A stretch of 64,000 bases of DNA. Origin: UBA4738 sp002413305 (GTDB taxonomy: Bacteria > Actinomycetota > UBA4738). The stretch lies in the NCBI GenBank assembly GCA_036847185.1, contig DAIUAM010000016.1, positions 1 through 64,000 on the forward strand, given 5' to 3'. The position numbers and the translations under genes are program-made. The notes beneath the pieces were generated by a model. The model had not been told where the DNA came from, did not search any database, and worked only from the letters and a program-made list of their open reading frames with translations. Shown piece after piece: positions 10,304 to 18,739 of the stretch. Positions within the stretch are counted from its first letter, which is position 1, and every line of letters starts with the position of its first letter.

Positions 10304-10311
10304 AAAGGAGG
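10304..10311 (+). promoter_or_regulatory. Strong ribosome-binding site deciding a TTG start
   Basis: AAAGGAGG lies 5 nt before TTG 10317. No ATG or GTG near it fits the signal-peptide frame, so this site fixes TTG as the start of the binding-protein gene. The 10070-10316 gap between this gene and the divergent STAS gene shows no clear sigma-70 promoter. Confidence 0.75.
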
Positions 10312-10316
10312 AACGC

Positions 10317-11519
10317 TTGCGGAGCAAGACAACGGTGCTGCGCGTCGTCACCCTGGTGGCGCTGGTCGCCATCGTCGGGGCTGCGTGCAGCAAGAGCCCA
10401 TCGGCAAGTTCCAAGAAGACCGTGAAGATCGCCGAGTTCGGCGCCTTCACGGGTCCGGTCGCACAGCTGGTGATCCCTGGCTACCAGGGGGCCAAGCTGG
10501 CCTTCGACCAGGCGAACGCCGGGAAGTTCGGAGCGCTTCCGGTCACGATCCAGTTCACACAGGAGGACACGACGGGTAGCGGTACGGTCATCCCGCCCAT
10601 CGCGAAGAAGGTCAGCCAGGACCCGTCGTTCATCGGGGTGGTCGGCCCGAACTTCTCCGGGGAGTCACTGGCCGGAGGGCCGATCTTCAACTCGGCGGGC
10701 ATCCCGTTCGTCACCGCCTCGGCGACGAAGACGGCGATCAACCAGAACCACTGGGCGTTCTGGTTCCGGGCGAACGGCAACGACGATGAGCAGGGGCCGG
10801 CCGGCGGGGATTACATCGCCAAGATCCTGAAGCCGAACTGCGCCTTCGTCACCAGCGACGACTCCCCGTACGGGACGGCGCTGGCGGGCACCGTGCAGAC
10901 CACGATCACCAACGACGGCGGGACGGTCCAGGCTCAGATCAACGCCGTGCAGACCAGCAACGGCAGCGTTCACCCCACCGACTTCTCGGCCCTTGTCACC
11001 AAGATCCAGACGTCGGGCTGCAAGGCCGTCTACTACGGCGGGTACGACGCTGAGGCCGGGCTCCTCCGGACCCAGATGACGTCGGCCGGCCTCACCGACG
11101 TCACACTGGTCGGCGGCGACGGGATCGAAGACACCACGTATGCCACCGAGGCGAAGGCCTCCGGCGAGGCGACGGTTGCCACGTGCCCGTGCGGCGACAT
11201 CACCAAGTCGACCAGCCCGGACGCCCAGGCGTTCGTCAAGGACTACACGGCCAAGTGGGGCGTGGCGCCGGGCATCTACTCGGGCGAGTACTACGACGTG
11301 GCCCGGCTGTACATCAACGCCATCAAGGCCGGCAACATCACGCGCACCGCGATCAAGAACTACCTGGTGAAGGTGAACTACGTCGGGCTTACCAAGACGT
11401 ATTCGTTCCAGGACAACCATGAGCTCGTTCCGAGCGACGTGAAGATCTTCTACTGGAAGGACGTGAACCAGACGTTCACGTACCTCGGCGAGTCCTCGCA
11501 GGTCCTGGCCGCGGGCTAG
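10317..11519 (+). CDS. livJ: Branched-chain amino-acid ABC transporter substrate-binding lipoprotein
   Basis: Type I periplasmic-binding-fold protein of 400 aa. The signal peptide (about residues 1-24) ends in a lipobox, VGAAC, so the mature protein is lipid-anchored outside the membrane. KIAEFGAFTGP at the start of the mature domain and VGPNFSGESLA are typical of the Leu/Ile/Val/amide-binding family. The TTG start is set by a strong ribosome-binding site. It leads a five-gene operon with two permeases and two ATPases. The exact ligand (branched amino acid, urea or another amide) cannot be decided. Confidence 0.9.
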   Translation: MRSKTTVLRVVTLVALVAIVGAACSKSPSASSKKTVKIAEFGAFTGPVAQLVIPGYQGAKLAFDQANAGKFGALPVTIQFTQEDTTGSGTVIPPIAKKVSQDPSFIGVVGPNFSGESLAGGPIFNSAGIPFVTASATKTAINQNHWAFWFRANGNDDEQGPAGGDYIAKILKPNCAFVTSDDSPYGTALAGTVQTTITNDGGTVQAQINAVQTSNGSVHPTDFSALVTKIQTSGCKAVYYGGYDAEAGLLRTQMTSAGLTDVTLVGGDGIEDTTYATEAKASGEATVATCPCGDITKSTSPDAQAFVKDYTAKWGVAPGIYSGEYYDVARLYINAIKAGNITRTAIKNYLVKVNYVGLTKTYSFQDNHELVPSDVKIFYWKDVNQTFTYLGESSQVLAAG

Positions 11520-11533
11520 ACCATCGGGTGTCG

Positions 11534-11573
11534 CGGGAGGGGCGGGCCGAGAACGATCGGCCTGCCCCTCCCG
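11534..11573 (+). terminator. Intercistronic stem-loop after livJ
   Basis: CGGGAGGGGC pairs with GCCCCTCCCG, continuing through one G-U pair and GGCCGA/TCGGCC around a 6-nt loop, for a 17-bp stem. There is no U-run, so it more likely protects or partly terminates the abundant binding-protein message than ends the operon. Confidence 0.6.
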
Positions 11574-11599
11574 GCGACGTGCATCGGCGTGAGGGGTCC

Positions 11600-12715
11600 A
11601 TGGCGGTTGCGAGCGAGCAGCAGGTTGGGATCCGGCGCCCCAGGATCCCATCCGCCGCATTCGGGTGGGGGGGCGCGGCCGCCCTGGTCGCGCTCCTGCT
11701 GTTCTTCGGGATCCGCCATCACGTGTGCCCGAGCAACGCTTCGGCATGGGTGAGCTTCACGATCACCGGACTCCGGCTGGGCTTCCTCTACGCGATGATC
11801 GCGCTGGGGTACACGATGGTGTACGGCGTCCTCCAGCTTCTGAACTTCGCCCACTCGGAGATCTTCATGGTGGGGTCGTTCGCGGGGCTGTACGCGTTCA
11901 AGACCCTGTTCGGCATCACCAATGCGAACCATCCGAACGGCATCGGGGGGATCTACCTGGCGGTCGTGCTGGCCGTGGGGCTGCTGGTGGCGGCACTGGC
12001 CTCGGGTGGAGCAGCGGTCATCATGGAACGCCTGGCGTACCGCCCGCTTCGCCGGCACGGAGCGTCACGCCTGGCGTACCTGATCACCGCCATCGGCGCG
12101 TCGCTGTTCCTGTCGAACCTGTTCTACCTCCTGGACGGGCATTCGCACCTCGGCCTGCCCTTCAACTGGCCCCGGATCGCCGGGGCCTCTCCGGTCGACT
12201 ACCCGCAGGTCATGAAGAAGGTCATCGTGTTCAGGATCGCCAAGGTCCCCATCGACAGCCAGACGATCCTCATCGTGGCGGTGGCCATCGCGATGCTGGT
12301 GGTGCTGGACCTGTTCATCCGGCGGACCAGGGCCGGGAAGGGCATCCGGGCTGTGGCGGAGGATCCGGAAACGGCGTCACTGATGGGCGTGAACATCAAC
12401 GGCATCGTGGTGATGACGTTCTTCGTGGGCGGCCTGATGGCCGGGGCTGCCGGCCTTCTGTACGGGATGTTCTTCACGCAGGCGCTCTTCAGCATGGGAT
12501 TCGTCCCGGGCATCAAGGCGTTCACGGCCGCCGTGCTCGGCGGGATCGGTAACGTCCGTGGAGCCGTGCTGGGCGGGATCCTTCTGGGTCTGATCGAGAA
12601 CCTCGGCGTGGCCTGCACGGGGACGCAATGGCAGTCGGTCATCGCCTTCCTCGTCCTGGTGGGCGTGCTGATGTTCCGCCCGACGGGGCTCCTCGGCGAG
12701 CAGGTCGGAGGATAG
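11600..12715 (+). CDS. livH: Branched-chain amino-acid ABC transporter permease (LivH)
   Basis: Integral membrane permease of 371 aa with about eight or nine hydrophobic segments. YAMIALGYTMVYGVLQLLNFAHSEIFMVG is represented by the diagnostic LivH core NFAHSE near residue 90. Later, the cytoplasmic coupling region contains RAVAEDPETASLMGVN. ATG 11600 has a GAGGGG element just upstream; a GTG at 11528 would run through the intercistronic hairpin and is disfavoured. The gene is followed 4 bp later by livM. Confidence 0.93.
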   Translation: MAVASEQQVGIRRPRIPSAAFGWGGAAALVALLLFFGIRHHVCPSNASAWVSFTITGLRLGFLYAMIALGYTMVYGVLQLLNFAHSEIFMVGSFAGLYAFKTLFGITNANHPNGIGGIYLAVVLAVGLLVAALASGGAAVIMERLAYRPLRRHGASRLAYLITAIGASLFLSNLFYLLDGHSHLGLPFNWPRIAGASPVDYPQVMKKVIVFRIAKVPIDSQTILIVAVAIAMLVVLDLFIRRTRAGKGIRAVAEDPETASLMGVNINGIVVMTFFVGGLMAGAAGLLYGMFFTQALFSMGFVPGIKAFTAAVLGGIGNVRGAVLGGILLGLIENLGVACTGTQWQSVIAFLVLVGVLMFRPTGLLGEQVGG

Positions 12716-12719
12716 AGCG

Positions 12720-14018
12720 ATGCCGGACGACCGGATCGATCTCCACCAGGAGGGTGGAAACCCGGATCCCCCGGATCCCGCGGCGCCAGCGGCACCCGCG
12801 TCCGGGGTCGCTCAGAAGGACACCGCCCAGCGAACGGGGCCTCCGTCCGAGCCGCGGGCCCGATCCAGCCTGCGGGAGCGGTTCCGCCTGGCGAGAAGCC
12901 CGGTCGCCTTGATCCGGGATCGGTTCGACGGAATGGCTCCTGTCTCCCGGTTTGGCTTCCTGACGGCAGGCGTGGCCCTCGCGGCGGTCCTTCCGGTCCT
13001 GATGCCGCACATCACCGCGGACCCCGCCTACTGGACGAGCGTGCTGACGAAGGTCGGGATCGCAGCGCTGCTCGCCCTCGGGCTGAACGTGGTGGTCGGG
13101 TTCGCCGGCCTCCTCGATCTCGGCTACGTGGCGTTCTTCGCGGTGGGCGCCTACACGTTCGCCATCCTGTCCGGCGCGAGCCGGTACGCCATCGCCCTCA
13201 CGCGCAGCGATCCGAATGCGTTCAAGCTGCTCCCCACCTGGCACATGTACTCCTGGCTGTTCTTCTTCGCGGCCCTCGCGGTGGCGCTGGTGGCCGGGGT
13301 GATCCTGGGCGCGCCCACGCTTCGCCTCCGCGGCGACTATCTGGCCATCGTGACCCTTGGATTCGGCGAGATCGTCCGGATCACTGCGGACAACCTCACG
13401 TCGGTCACCGACGGCTCGCAGGGGATCCCACAGATCCCCCATCCCGCGCTCACGGTGGGGCCGGTCCATTACAACTTCGGCTTGAACGACGCCGCCTACT
13501 ACTGGCTGCTCCTTGGGGTCATCGTCGTCTGGATCCTCCTGCTGCGCCGGATCAACGCGTCCCGGATCGGGCGGGCCTGGGCGGCCATCCGGGAGGACGA
13601 GCTCGCCGCGGCGTCGATGGGTGTTCCGACGATCCGGATAAAGCTGCTGGCCTTCGCCATGGGCGCCGCGGTCGCCTCGTTCGCAGGGGTCATCTACGCG
13701 AGCGAGTACGCGTTCATCGATCCCGGCACCTTCCAGCTCTTCAGCTCGGACTTCGGTTCGGTGATCATCCTGGCCATGGTGGTGCTGGGCGGGATGGGCG
13801 GGATCGCCGGCCCCATCCTGGGCGCCGGCCTGGTCATCTTCCTCCCGGAGCGGTTCCGGTTCCTGGGCGACGCCCGGTTCCTGATCTTCGGTGCCGTCCT
13901 GGTGATCGTCATGGTGCTCCGGCCGCAGGGGATCCTGCCCAGCCGCCGCCGGGCGGCCGAGCTGGAGGGCGGCGTCAAGGACACCTCGGTCTTCGAAGCG
14001 CAGCAGCACGGAGGGTAG
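12720..14018 (+). CDS. livM: Branched-chain amino-acid ABC transporter permease (LivM)
   Basis: Second permease subunit, 432 aa. It has an unusually long polar N-terminus (about 75 residues rich in Pro, Asp and Arg) before the first membrane segment. LNVVVGFAGLLDLGYVAF contains the LivM signature region, and RLRGDYLAIVTLGFGEI and AIREDELAAASMG (coupling loop) follow. GGAGG immediately before ATG 12720 supports the start. It should form the channel heterodimer with LivH. Confidence 0.94.
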   Translation: MPDDRIDLHQEGGNPDPPDPAAPAAPASGVAQKDTAQRTGPPSEPRARSSLRERFRLARSPVALIRDRFDGMAPVSRFGFLTAGVALAAVLPVLMPHITADPAYWTSVLTKVGIAALLALGLNVVVGFAGLLDLGYVAFFAVGAYTFAILSGASRYAIALTRSDPNAFKLLPTWHMYSWLFFFAALAVALVAGVILGAPTLRLRGDYLAIVTLGFGEIVRITADNLTSVTDGSQGIPQIPHPALTVGPVHYNFGLNDAAYYWLLLGVIVVWILLLRRINASRIGRAWAAIREDELAAASMGVPTIRIKLLAFAMGAAVASFAGVIYASEYAFIDPGTFQLFSSDFGSVIILAMVVLGGMGGIAGPILGAGLVIFLPERFRFLGDARFLIFGAVLVIVMVLRPQGILPSRRRAAELEGGVKDTSVFEAQQHGG

Positions 14019-14936
14019 ATGGTCGCGGTTCTGGAGTCGGAGGCGCTGACCAAGCAGTTCGGAGGCCTACGAGCTCTTTCGGGCGTCGACCTCACCATCG
14101 AGGACGGCCAGATCTTCAGCCTGATCGGGCCGAACGGGGCCGGGAAGACCACGTTCTTCAACGTGGTGGCCGGGATCTTCCGGCCCACCTCGGGGTCGAT
14201 GCGGTTCCTGGGAGGGCCGCTGTTGGAGTTCCAGCCCCTGTCGTTCCTGCCGCTCTGGAGGCGACCCCGGAGGCCGTTCCAGATCACGCGCCTGGGGATC
14301 GGCCGCACGTTCCAGAACATCCGGCTGTTCGCGAACATGACCGCCATCGAGAACGTCATGGTCGGCGTCGACGCGCACAACCGGAGTGGGGTCGTGGGAG
14401 CCATGCTTCGAAGCGGCCGCCACCGCCACGAGGAGGTTGTCACCTCGGGGCGAGCCAGGGAGCTGCTGGAGTTCGTGGGGATCGCCCGATACGCGGGCGA
14501 GCTCGCCAAGAACCTTGCCTACGGGGACCAGCGCCGCCTCGAGATCGCTCGAGCCATGGGGACGAGTCCCAAGCTCCTCATGCTGGACGAGCCAGCTGCC
14601 GGGATGAACCCGGCCGAGAAAGCCGCGCTCATGAGGCTGATCCAGAAGATCCGTGACCAAGGGATCACGATCCTGCTGATCGAACACGACATGAAGGTGG
14701 TGATGGGGATCTCGGACAGGATCGCCGTGCTCGACTTCGGACAGAAGATCGCAGAGGGCCGGCCGCAGGAGGTCCAGAAGGACCCGCGAGTCATCGAGGC
14801 CTACCTGGGCCGGGGCGCGGTGGGTGCGGCTTCGGAGGGGGACGAACCGGAGGCGAGCCCGGGATCGGCAGACGAACCGGGCCCAGACGCCCCCGCGCCG
14901 AGCGCGGATTCCTCCGACGGGGAGGTCACCGTCTGA
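14019..14936 (+). CDS. livG: Branched-chain amino-acid ABC transporter ATPase (LivG)
   Basis: ATP-binding subunit, 305 aa. Walker A is GPNGAGKT, Walker B LLMLDEP and the H-loop LIEHD; the signature region reads LAYGDQRRLEIARA. An extra basic, aromatic segment (about residues 67-90) lies between Walker A and the Q-loop, and a C-terminal extension of about 45 residues is rich in Glu, Asp, Pro and Ala. The gene starts immediately after the livM stop, and its own stop overlaps livF by one base. Confidence 0.95.
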   Translation: MVAVLESEALTKQFGGLRALSGVDLTIEDGQIFSLIGPNGAGKTTFFNVVAGIFRPTSGSMRFLGGPLLEFQPLSFLPLWRRPRRPFQITRLGIGRTFQNIRLFANMTAIENVMVGVDAHNRSGVVGAMLRSGRHRHEEVVTSGRARELLEFVGIARYAGELAKNLAYGDQRRLEIARAMGTSPKLLMLDEPAAGMNPAEKAALMRLIQKIRDQGITILLIEHDMKVVMGISDRIAVLDFGQKIAEGRPQEVQKDPRVIEAYLGRGAVGAASEGDEPEASPGSADEPGPDAPAPSADSSDGEVTV

Positions 14937-15670
14937 TGCCCCTCCTCGAGCTCCACGACGTCCACATCCACTACGGTGGGATCGAAGCGGTCAAGGGCAT
15001 CGACCTCTCGGTGGAGGAGGGCGAGATCGTCACGCTGATCGGGGGCAACGGGGCCGGCAAGACCACCACGCTGAAGACCATCTCGGGAGTGAAGCGGCCC
15101 ACCACCGGTTCGATCGCCTTCCGGGACAAGCGGATCGACGGCAGGCCCGCCCACGAGGTGGCCGGCCTCGGCATCGGACACGCGCCCGAGGGCAGGAGGA
15201 TCTTCGGGCGGATGTCGGTCCGGGACAACCTGGCCATGGGCCTGTACGCGGCGTCGGCTCGAGGATCGCGCGCCGAGCATCGAAGGACGGCCGACGAGGC
15301 GTACCAGCGGGTGTTCGCGCTGTTCCCGATCCTCGAGGAGCGGGCCGAACAGAAAGGGGGGACGCTGTCCGGCGGGCAACAGCAGATGCTGGCCATCGGC
15401 CGGGCGTTGATGACCCGCCCCGACCTCCTGTTGCTCGACGAGCCCTCGATGGGCCTCGCTCCCATGCTCGTGGAGAAGATCTTCGACGTCGTCAAGGAGA
15501 TCAACCGCCAGGGGACCACGATCCTGTTGATCGAACAGAACGCCCACATGGCACTGAACGCGGCCACCCGCGGCTACGTGATCGAGTCCGGTTCGATCGT
15601 CCTGGAAGACAGCAGCCGGAACCTGCTCGGCAACGACCAGGTCCGCAAGGCCTACCTGGGCGAAGAGTAG
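14936..15670 (+). CDS. livF: Branched-chain amino-acid ABC transporter ATPase (LivF)
   Basis: Second ATPase, 244 aa, the standard LivF length. Walker A is GGNGAGKT, the signature LSGGQQQMLAIGRAL, Walker B LLLLDEPSMGL and the H-loop LIEQN. It should pair with LivG under the LivHM channel. TGATG coupling with livG shows one operon, and it is the last gene of the transporter. Confidence 0.95.
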   Translation: MPLLELHDVHIHYGGIEAVKGIDLSVEEGEIVTLIGGNGAGKTTTLKTISGVKRPTTGSIAFRDKRIDGRPAHEVAGLGIGHAPEGRRIFGRMSVRDNLAMGLYAASARGSRAEHRRTADEAYQRVFALFPILEERAEQKGGTLSGGQQQMLAIGRALMTRPDLLLLDEPSMGLAPMLVEKIFDVVKEINRQGTTILLIEQNAHMALNAATRGYVIESGSIVLEDSSRNLLGNDQVRKAYLGEE

Positions 15671-15688
15671 TCGGCTCCCCACCGCCGC

Positions 15689-15694
15689 TAGCAT
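15689..15694 (+). promoter_or_regulatory. -10 hexamer TAGCAT before a leaderless-type start
   Basis: TAGCAT ends 8 nt before ATG 15703 and no ribosome-binding site is present. This matches the arrangement before polA, uvrA, uvrB and uvrC in this window. Transcription would begin at or next to the start codon. Confidence 0.5.
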
Positions 15695-15702
15695 GGGCAG
15701 CC

Positions 15703-16731
15703 ATGCGAAAGATCGACGTGGCAGTGGTGGGTGCCGGTGTCATGGGGGCGGCGACCGCCAGGGCTCTGGCTCGGCGAGGTCGCACCGTCGGGCTCTTCGA
15801 GCGGCGCGAGGTGGGGCACGACCACGGCTCCAGCCACGGCCGTTCCCGTATCTTCCGCTTCTCCTACCACGACCCGGTGTACGTGCGGATGGCCATGGAG
15901 GCCCTGCCGTTGTGGCGCGCCCTTGAGGCCGAAGCCGGCGAGGACCTCCTCACCGTGACCGGCGGTTTGGACGCGGGGCCCGCCGCTGACGTCAACGCCG
16001 CGGCCCTGGGGCAGGTGGGCGCACGGTTCGAATGGCTGGAACCTCCGGCGGCTCGCGAGCGCTTCGGCCTGGCCTACCCTGGCGGCACACGGCTCCTGTT
16101 CCAGCCGGACGCCGGATGGCTCCGGGCCGACCGGGCCTGGGCGGCTCTGTCCCGGCTGGCCGTCGCGGGAGGTGCGGAGCTGCACGAAAACACCCCTGTC
16201 GAAGCGCTCCTGGCCCGGGGCGAAGAGGTCGAGGTTCGAGCCGCCGGGGAGACCGTCCGGGCGTCGGTGGCCGTGGTCACGGCCGGCGCGTGGTCGAAGG
16301 ACCTCCTGGGGCAGGCCGGCGTCGAGCTCGCCGTGCGGCCGACCCGCGAGACGCTCGTGTACTTCGCGCTCCGGGAGGGCCCGCCGCCACCCCCGCTGGT
16401 CGAATGGGGGACACCGTCCCGCTACGCACTCCCGGACCCCGCGATCGGCATGAAGGCCGGCGAGCACCAGGCCGGGCCGACCATCGACCCCGACGCCGCG
16501 GGTGCCCCCGATGGGGCCTCGGTCGAACGCCTGCGGGCGTGGGTGGCTGAGCGGTTCCCGGGCGCCGACCCCGAGCCGATCCACGTCCAGACCTGTCTCT
16601 ACACCAACACCCCGGACGAGGATTTCGTCCTGGAACGGCACGGGAACGTGGTGGTCGGTTCGGCATGCAGCGGGCACGGTTTCAAGTTCGCCCCACTCAT
16701 CGGGGAGCGCCTGGCCGACCTGGCGTCCTGA
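15703..16731 (+). CDS. solA: FAD-dependent amine oxidase (monomeric sarcosine / N-methyltryptophan oxidase family)
   Basis: Flavoprotein of 342 aa, somewhat shorter than the usual 370-390. The dinucleotide fold is VAVVGAGVMGAA at the N-terminus. QTCLYTNTPDEDF contains a cysteine aligned with the residue that binds FAD covalently in monomeric sarcosine oxidase, and SACSGHGFKFAP is the family C-terminal motif. It should oxidise an N-methyl amino acid or related secondary amine to produce H2O2. Substrate is not resolved, so the symbol marks the family only. The nearby amino-acid importer is a plausible but unproven functional link. Confidence 0.85.
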   Translation: MRKIDVAVVGAGVMGAATARALARRGRTVGLFERREVGHDHGSSHGRSRIFRFSYHDPVYVRMAMEALPLWRALEAEAGEDLLTVTGGLDAGPAADVNAAALGQVGARFEWLEPPAARERFGLAYPGGTRLLFQPDAGWLRADRAWAALSRLAVAGGAELHENTPVEALLARGEEVEVRAAGETVRASVAVVTAGAWSKDLLGQAGVELAVRPTRETLVYFALREGPPPPPLVEWGTPSRYALPDPAIGMKAGEHQAGPTIDPDAAGAPDGASVERLRAWVAERFPGADPEPIHVQTCLYTNTPDEDFVLERHGNVVVGSACSGHGFKFAPLIGERLADLAS

Positions 16732-16952
16732 GCCAGGGGGCTGGCCCCGAAGGACCACGTCCACGTGGTTCGAAAGGATGGAACTCGGACTATTCCGTCT
16801 TCCGCTCATTGCGAGGGGCGGAGCCGCTCTTCAGAGTGCTTCGTGGCAGCCGCTTAGGCAATCCGCGCCCCGGACCAGGCGCGAACGTGGATCGCGACTG
16901 TTGACAGAGTTCGAGGTCTGTTCCGCAGGCGGGGGGTTGCAGGCGGACCGAG

Positions 16953-16982
16953 GGGCCCGGCCTCCATCGGGGGGCCGGGCCC
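16953..16982 (+). terminator. Hairpin terminator
   Basis: GGGCCCGGCC and GGCCGGGCCC form a perfect 10-bp stem around a 10-nt loop, followed by TTTCC. It probably ends transcription from the amine oxidase side. Confidence 0.65.
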
Positions 16983-17067
16983 TTTCCATTCCCGTGGAAT
17001 CATTCGGACTGCCGAGAGGAGTGTCTGGTCTTTCAGGGCATTGGCGACAGAAGTCCGGGGGAAAGAG

Positions 17068-17094
17068 ATGGGGCCGAGCTCGCGCCGGCCCCAT
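17068..17094. terminator. Bidirectional hairpin terminator
   Basis: ATGGGGCCG pairs perfectly with CGGCCCCAT around a 9-nt loop. It lies 25 bp beyond the stop of the minus-strand secreted-protein gene and has short pyrimidine runs on both sides. Confidence 0.6.
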
Positions 17095-17118
17095 CCTTTC
17101 TGCTCTTGCCACTGGGGC

Positions 17119-18390
17119 TCAGTGCGTCGATGCCTCGGCCACTCCGATCCTGATGTCCGTCCCCACCGGGATCCCGAGTGAGTTCTGGACGCTGATGATG
17201 AGCTCGATCATGCGAATCTCGATGGAGTTCGAGGTGATGATCTCACGCCGTAGCCACAACGTCCCGAGCCCGACGAGCGTAACCTTCGTGTTGGGTCCCA
17301 CGTCGTCCCCGATCTCCGGATGACCGTTCACGCTGAGGTTCACGAACTGGGAGCCGCCGTCACCGAACGTGAACGTCGAGCCGTCCGTGAAGCTATGCGC
17401 GTCGGCCTTGATGAGGTCGACGGTGACAGCACCATCAGCCACGTTTGCCGTTTGTACGGTCGAGGTGGTCTCTCCGCTTGCCGAAGTCGAGGTGACCGTC
17501 CCCTGCGCAGTGTCCTGGACCGTGCCCACCTTCAATGTGGGGGAAGCGTCTACCGATGCAACGGAGTTGCTCTTGATGACGCCGTTCGTCCCCTGACATC
17601 CCAGGCTGATGTAGGCGGACTTCCCGGAGATGATCGTGTGACTGACATTGGCGAAGCTGCCGTAGGCGAATCCGTCCAGGGTCCCACCCACGCTCGCCTT
17701 CAACATGCTGGTGGCGTGAGCGACGATGATCTGCGTGCCCTTGGGGACCAGGGGATTGGTCAGAGTCACGAAGACGTGGATCATGTTGACCGTCAAGGAC
17801 GCCGACGACGACCTCAGGGTCGAGATCTGCTCGTTGAGCACGACGTGACCGATCCCTGGCAGATTGATCTGCGTGTTCGGTGACGGGAGGACCGTGATCG
17901 GCACCCCGTTCACCACGAGGTTGACTAGGTTCGAGCCTGTTGCACTCACCTGGAATCCCGAAGGGTCCAGGGTGGTGGTGCTGACCGCCTTGACCTCGTC
18001 GCCGGTGATCAGACCCATCAGCACGTTGACGCCGTGGACATCGGCCGTGGCCTGAGACGTCTGCGTCCCGCCGTCCGTGGCGGACGCCGTCGTGTTGATG
18101 AGGCCGGTCGTGACGAACGGCGGTGCGTTCACCGTGGCCACCGTGTTGGAGTTGCTCATCGGCGGTGTCAGCGTGCCGCAGCCGCCGAGGTTCACCACCG
18201 CTGACTTGCCCGCCTTCACTACGCTCCCGACGAAGGCGTAGGTCCCATAGGCGTCCGCCGTGTACTGCGTCCGACCCGATGTGGTCGTCTGGTGCAATCG
18301 AGGGAGCGCGTTCGCCCCCGTCGCCACCATGCCAACCACCGCAGCGACGAGCGGGACCACAACGGCGAGCCGAAACTGATGACGTGTCAT
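17119..18390 (-). CDS. Secreted two-repeat surface protein, choice-of-anchor P-like
   Basis: Predicted exported protein of 423 aa with a clear signal peptide (about 1-28, ending near GANA). The mature part is two homologous repeats of roughly 180 residues (about 47-225 and 243-420). Each begins with YG[ST][YF]A and contains a glycine/cysteine element (LGGCGT or LGCQGT), a NLVVNG/NLSVNG strand, a P-x-T-x-[VI]-x-LPG[IL]G-like strand and an ending like VP.GT.I.[IV][AG]. This resembles the actinobacterial choice-of-anchor P family; function is unknown. ATG 18390 is chosen because AAAGGAGC lies upstream; a start at 18456 would add a non-signal leader. Codon use is less GC-extreme than its neighbours, consistent with acquisition. 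Confidence 0.7.
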   Translation of the reverse strand: MTRHQFRLAVVVPLVAAVVGMVATGANALPRLHQTTTSGRTQYTADAYGTYAFVGSVVKAGKSAVVNLGGCGTLTPPMSNSNTVATVNAPPFVTTGLINTTASATDGGTQTSQATADVHGVNVLMGLITGDEVKAVSTTTLDPSGFQVSATGSNLVNLVVNGVPITVLPSPNTQINLPGIGHVVLNEQISTLRSSSASLTVNMIHVFVTLTNPLVPKGTQIIVAHATSMLKASVGGTLDGFAYGSFANVSHTIISGKSAYISLGCQGTNGVIKSNSVASVDASPTLKVGTVQDTAQGTVTSTSASGETTSTVQTANVADGAVTVDLIKADAHSFTDGSTFTFGDGGSQFVNLSVNGHPEIGDDVGPNTKVTLVGLGTLWLRREIITSNSIEIRMIELIISVQNSLGIPVGTDIRIGVAEASTH

Positions 18391-18522
18391 GCCCTTGCTC
18401 CTTTCCTGATCTCGGAATCCGGGCGTCCGAGGGGCGATCGATACGGGCTTACCCATCTACTGACACGCCTCCCTCCTGTGGGCTAGTCATATATACCTGA
18501 TAGAGATTATCTAGTCAAATTA

Positions 18523-18553
18523 GGGGGGTTATGTACTTGACGCACGGCTGCGG
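18523..18553 (+). repeat. Left terminal inverted repeat of the IS1595 element
   Basis: Matches the reverse complement of 20344-20374 at 28 of 31 positions, including an unbroken 16-bp outer block. It contains the -35 element of the transposase promoter. Confidence 0.88.
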
Positions 18554-18565
18554 AAGATGTATTCT
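18537..18565 (+). promoter_or_regulatory. Transposase promoter inside the left end
   Basis: TTGACG (18537-18542), a 17-bp spacer and TATTCT (18560-18565) make a good sigma-70-type promoter. The -35 lies in the terminal repeat, so transposase binding to its end could repress its own gene. Transcription from here crosses the antisense micro-ORF before reaching the transposase start. Confidence 0.55.
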
Positions 18566-18580
18566 TCATGTTGTGAACAC

Positions 18581-18727
18581 CTACTTGGACGGCTTCGGAG
18601 GCTCTACCTGCGGTTTCGGTTCTTTCCCAATCTCCCGGTCAACATGTTCGATGACCTTCTTTGGGAACAACTTGCGCATTGCCTCGTCCGTTGTCCATTC
18701 GGTCGGGTGTCGCTTCTTCCTAGGCAT
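18581..18727 (-). CDS. Small basic protein antisense to the transposase leader
   Basis: A 48-codon frame, divergent from the transposase with 12 bp between their start codons. It has a perfect GGAGG 5 nt before its ATG (18733-18737 on plus). The product is highly charged, beginning MPRKKRHPTEWTTDEAM, with a central LFPKK and a Lys/Glu/Pro-rich tail ending KPSK. No membrane segment or known domain is visible. Its position inside the element, the ribosome-binding site and the natural-looking composition argue for a real gene. It could be a regulator of transposition or a small nucleic-acid-binding protein; both are guesses. Confidence 0.5.
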   Translation of the reverse strand: MPRKKRHPTEWTTDEAMRKLFPKKVIEHVDREIGKEPKPQVEPPKPSK

Positions 18728-18739
18728 GGGGGCCTCCAA

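Larger units (their letters stand above)
16732..17118. other. Non-coding gap at the left edge of the accessory region
   Basis: No gene could be supported in these 387 bp. A TTGACA lies at 16901-16906 without a convincing -10 partner. Two strong hairpins (16953-16982 and 17068-17094) separate the plus-strand oxidase from the minus-strand secreted-protein gene. I looked for a copy of the tRNA-Leu 3' end as an attachment-site repeat and saw none. Confidence 0.6.

Noticed and set aside
16732..17118. tRNA-derived attachment repeat at the left edge of the island
   Set aside because: No stretch matching the 3' end of tRNA-Leu was seen in this gap.
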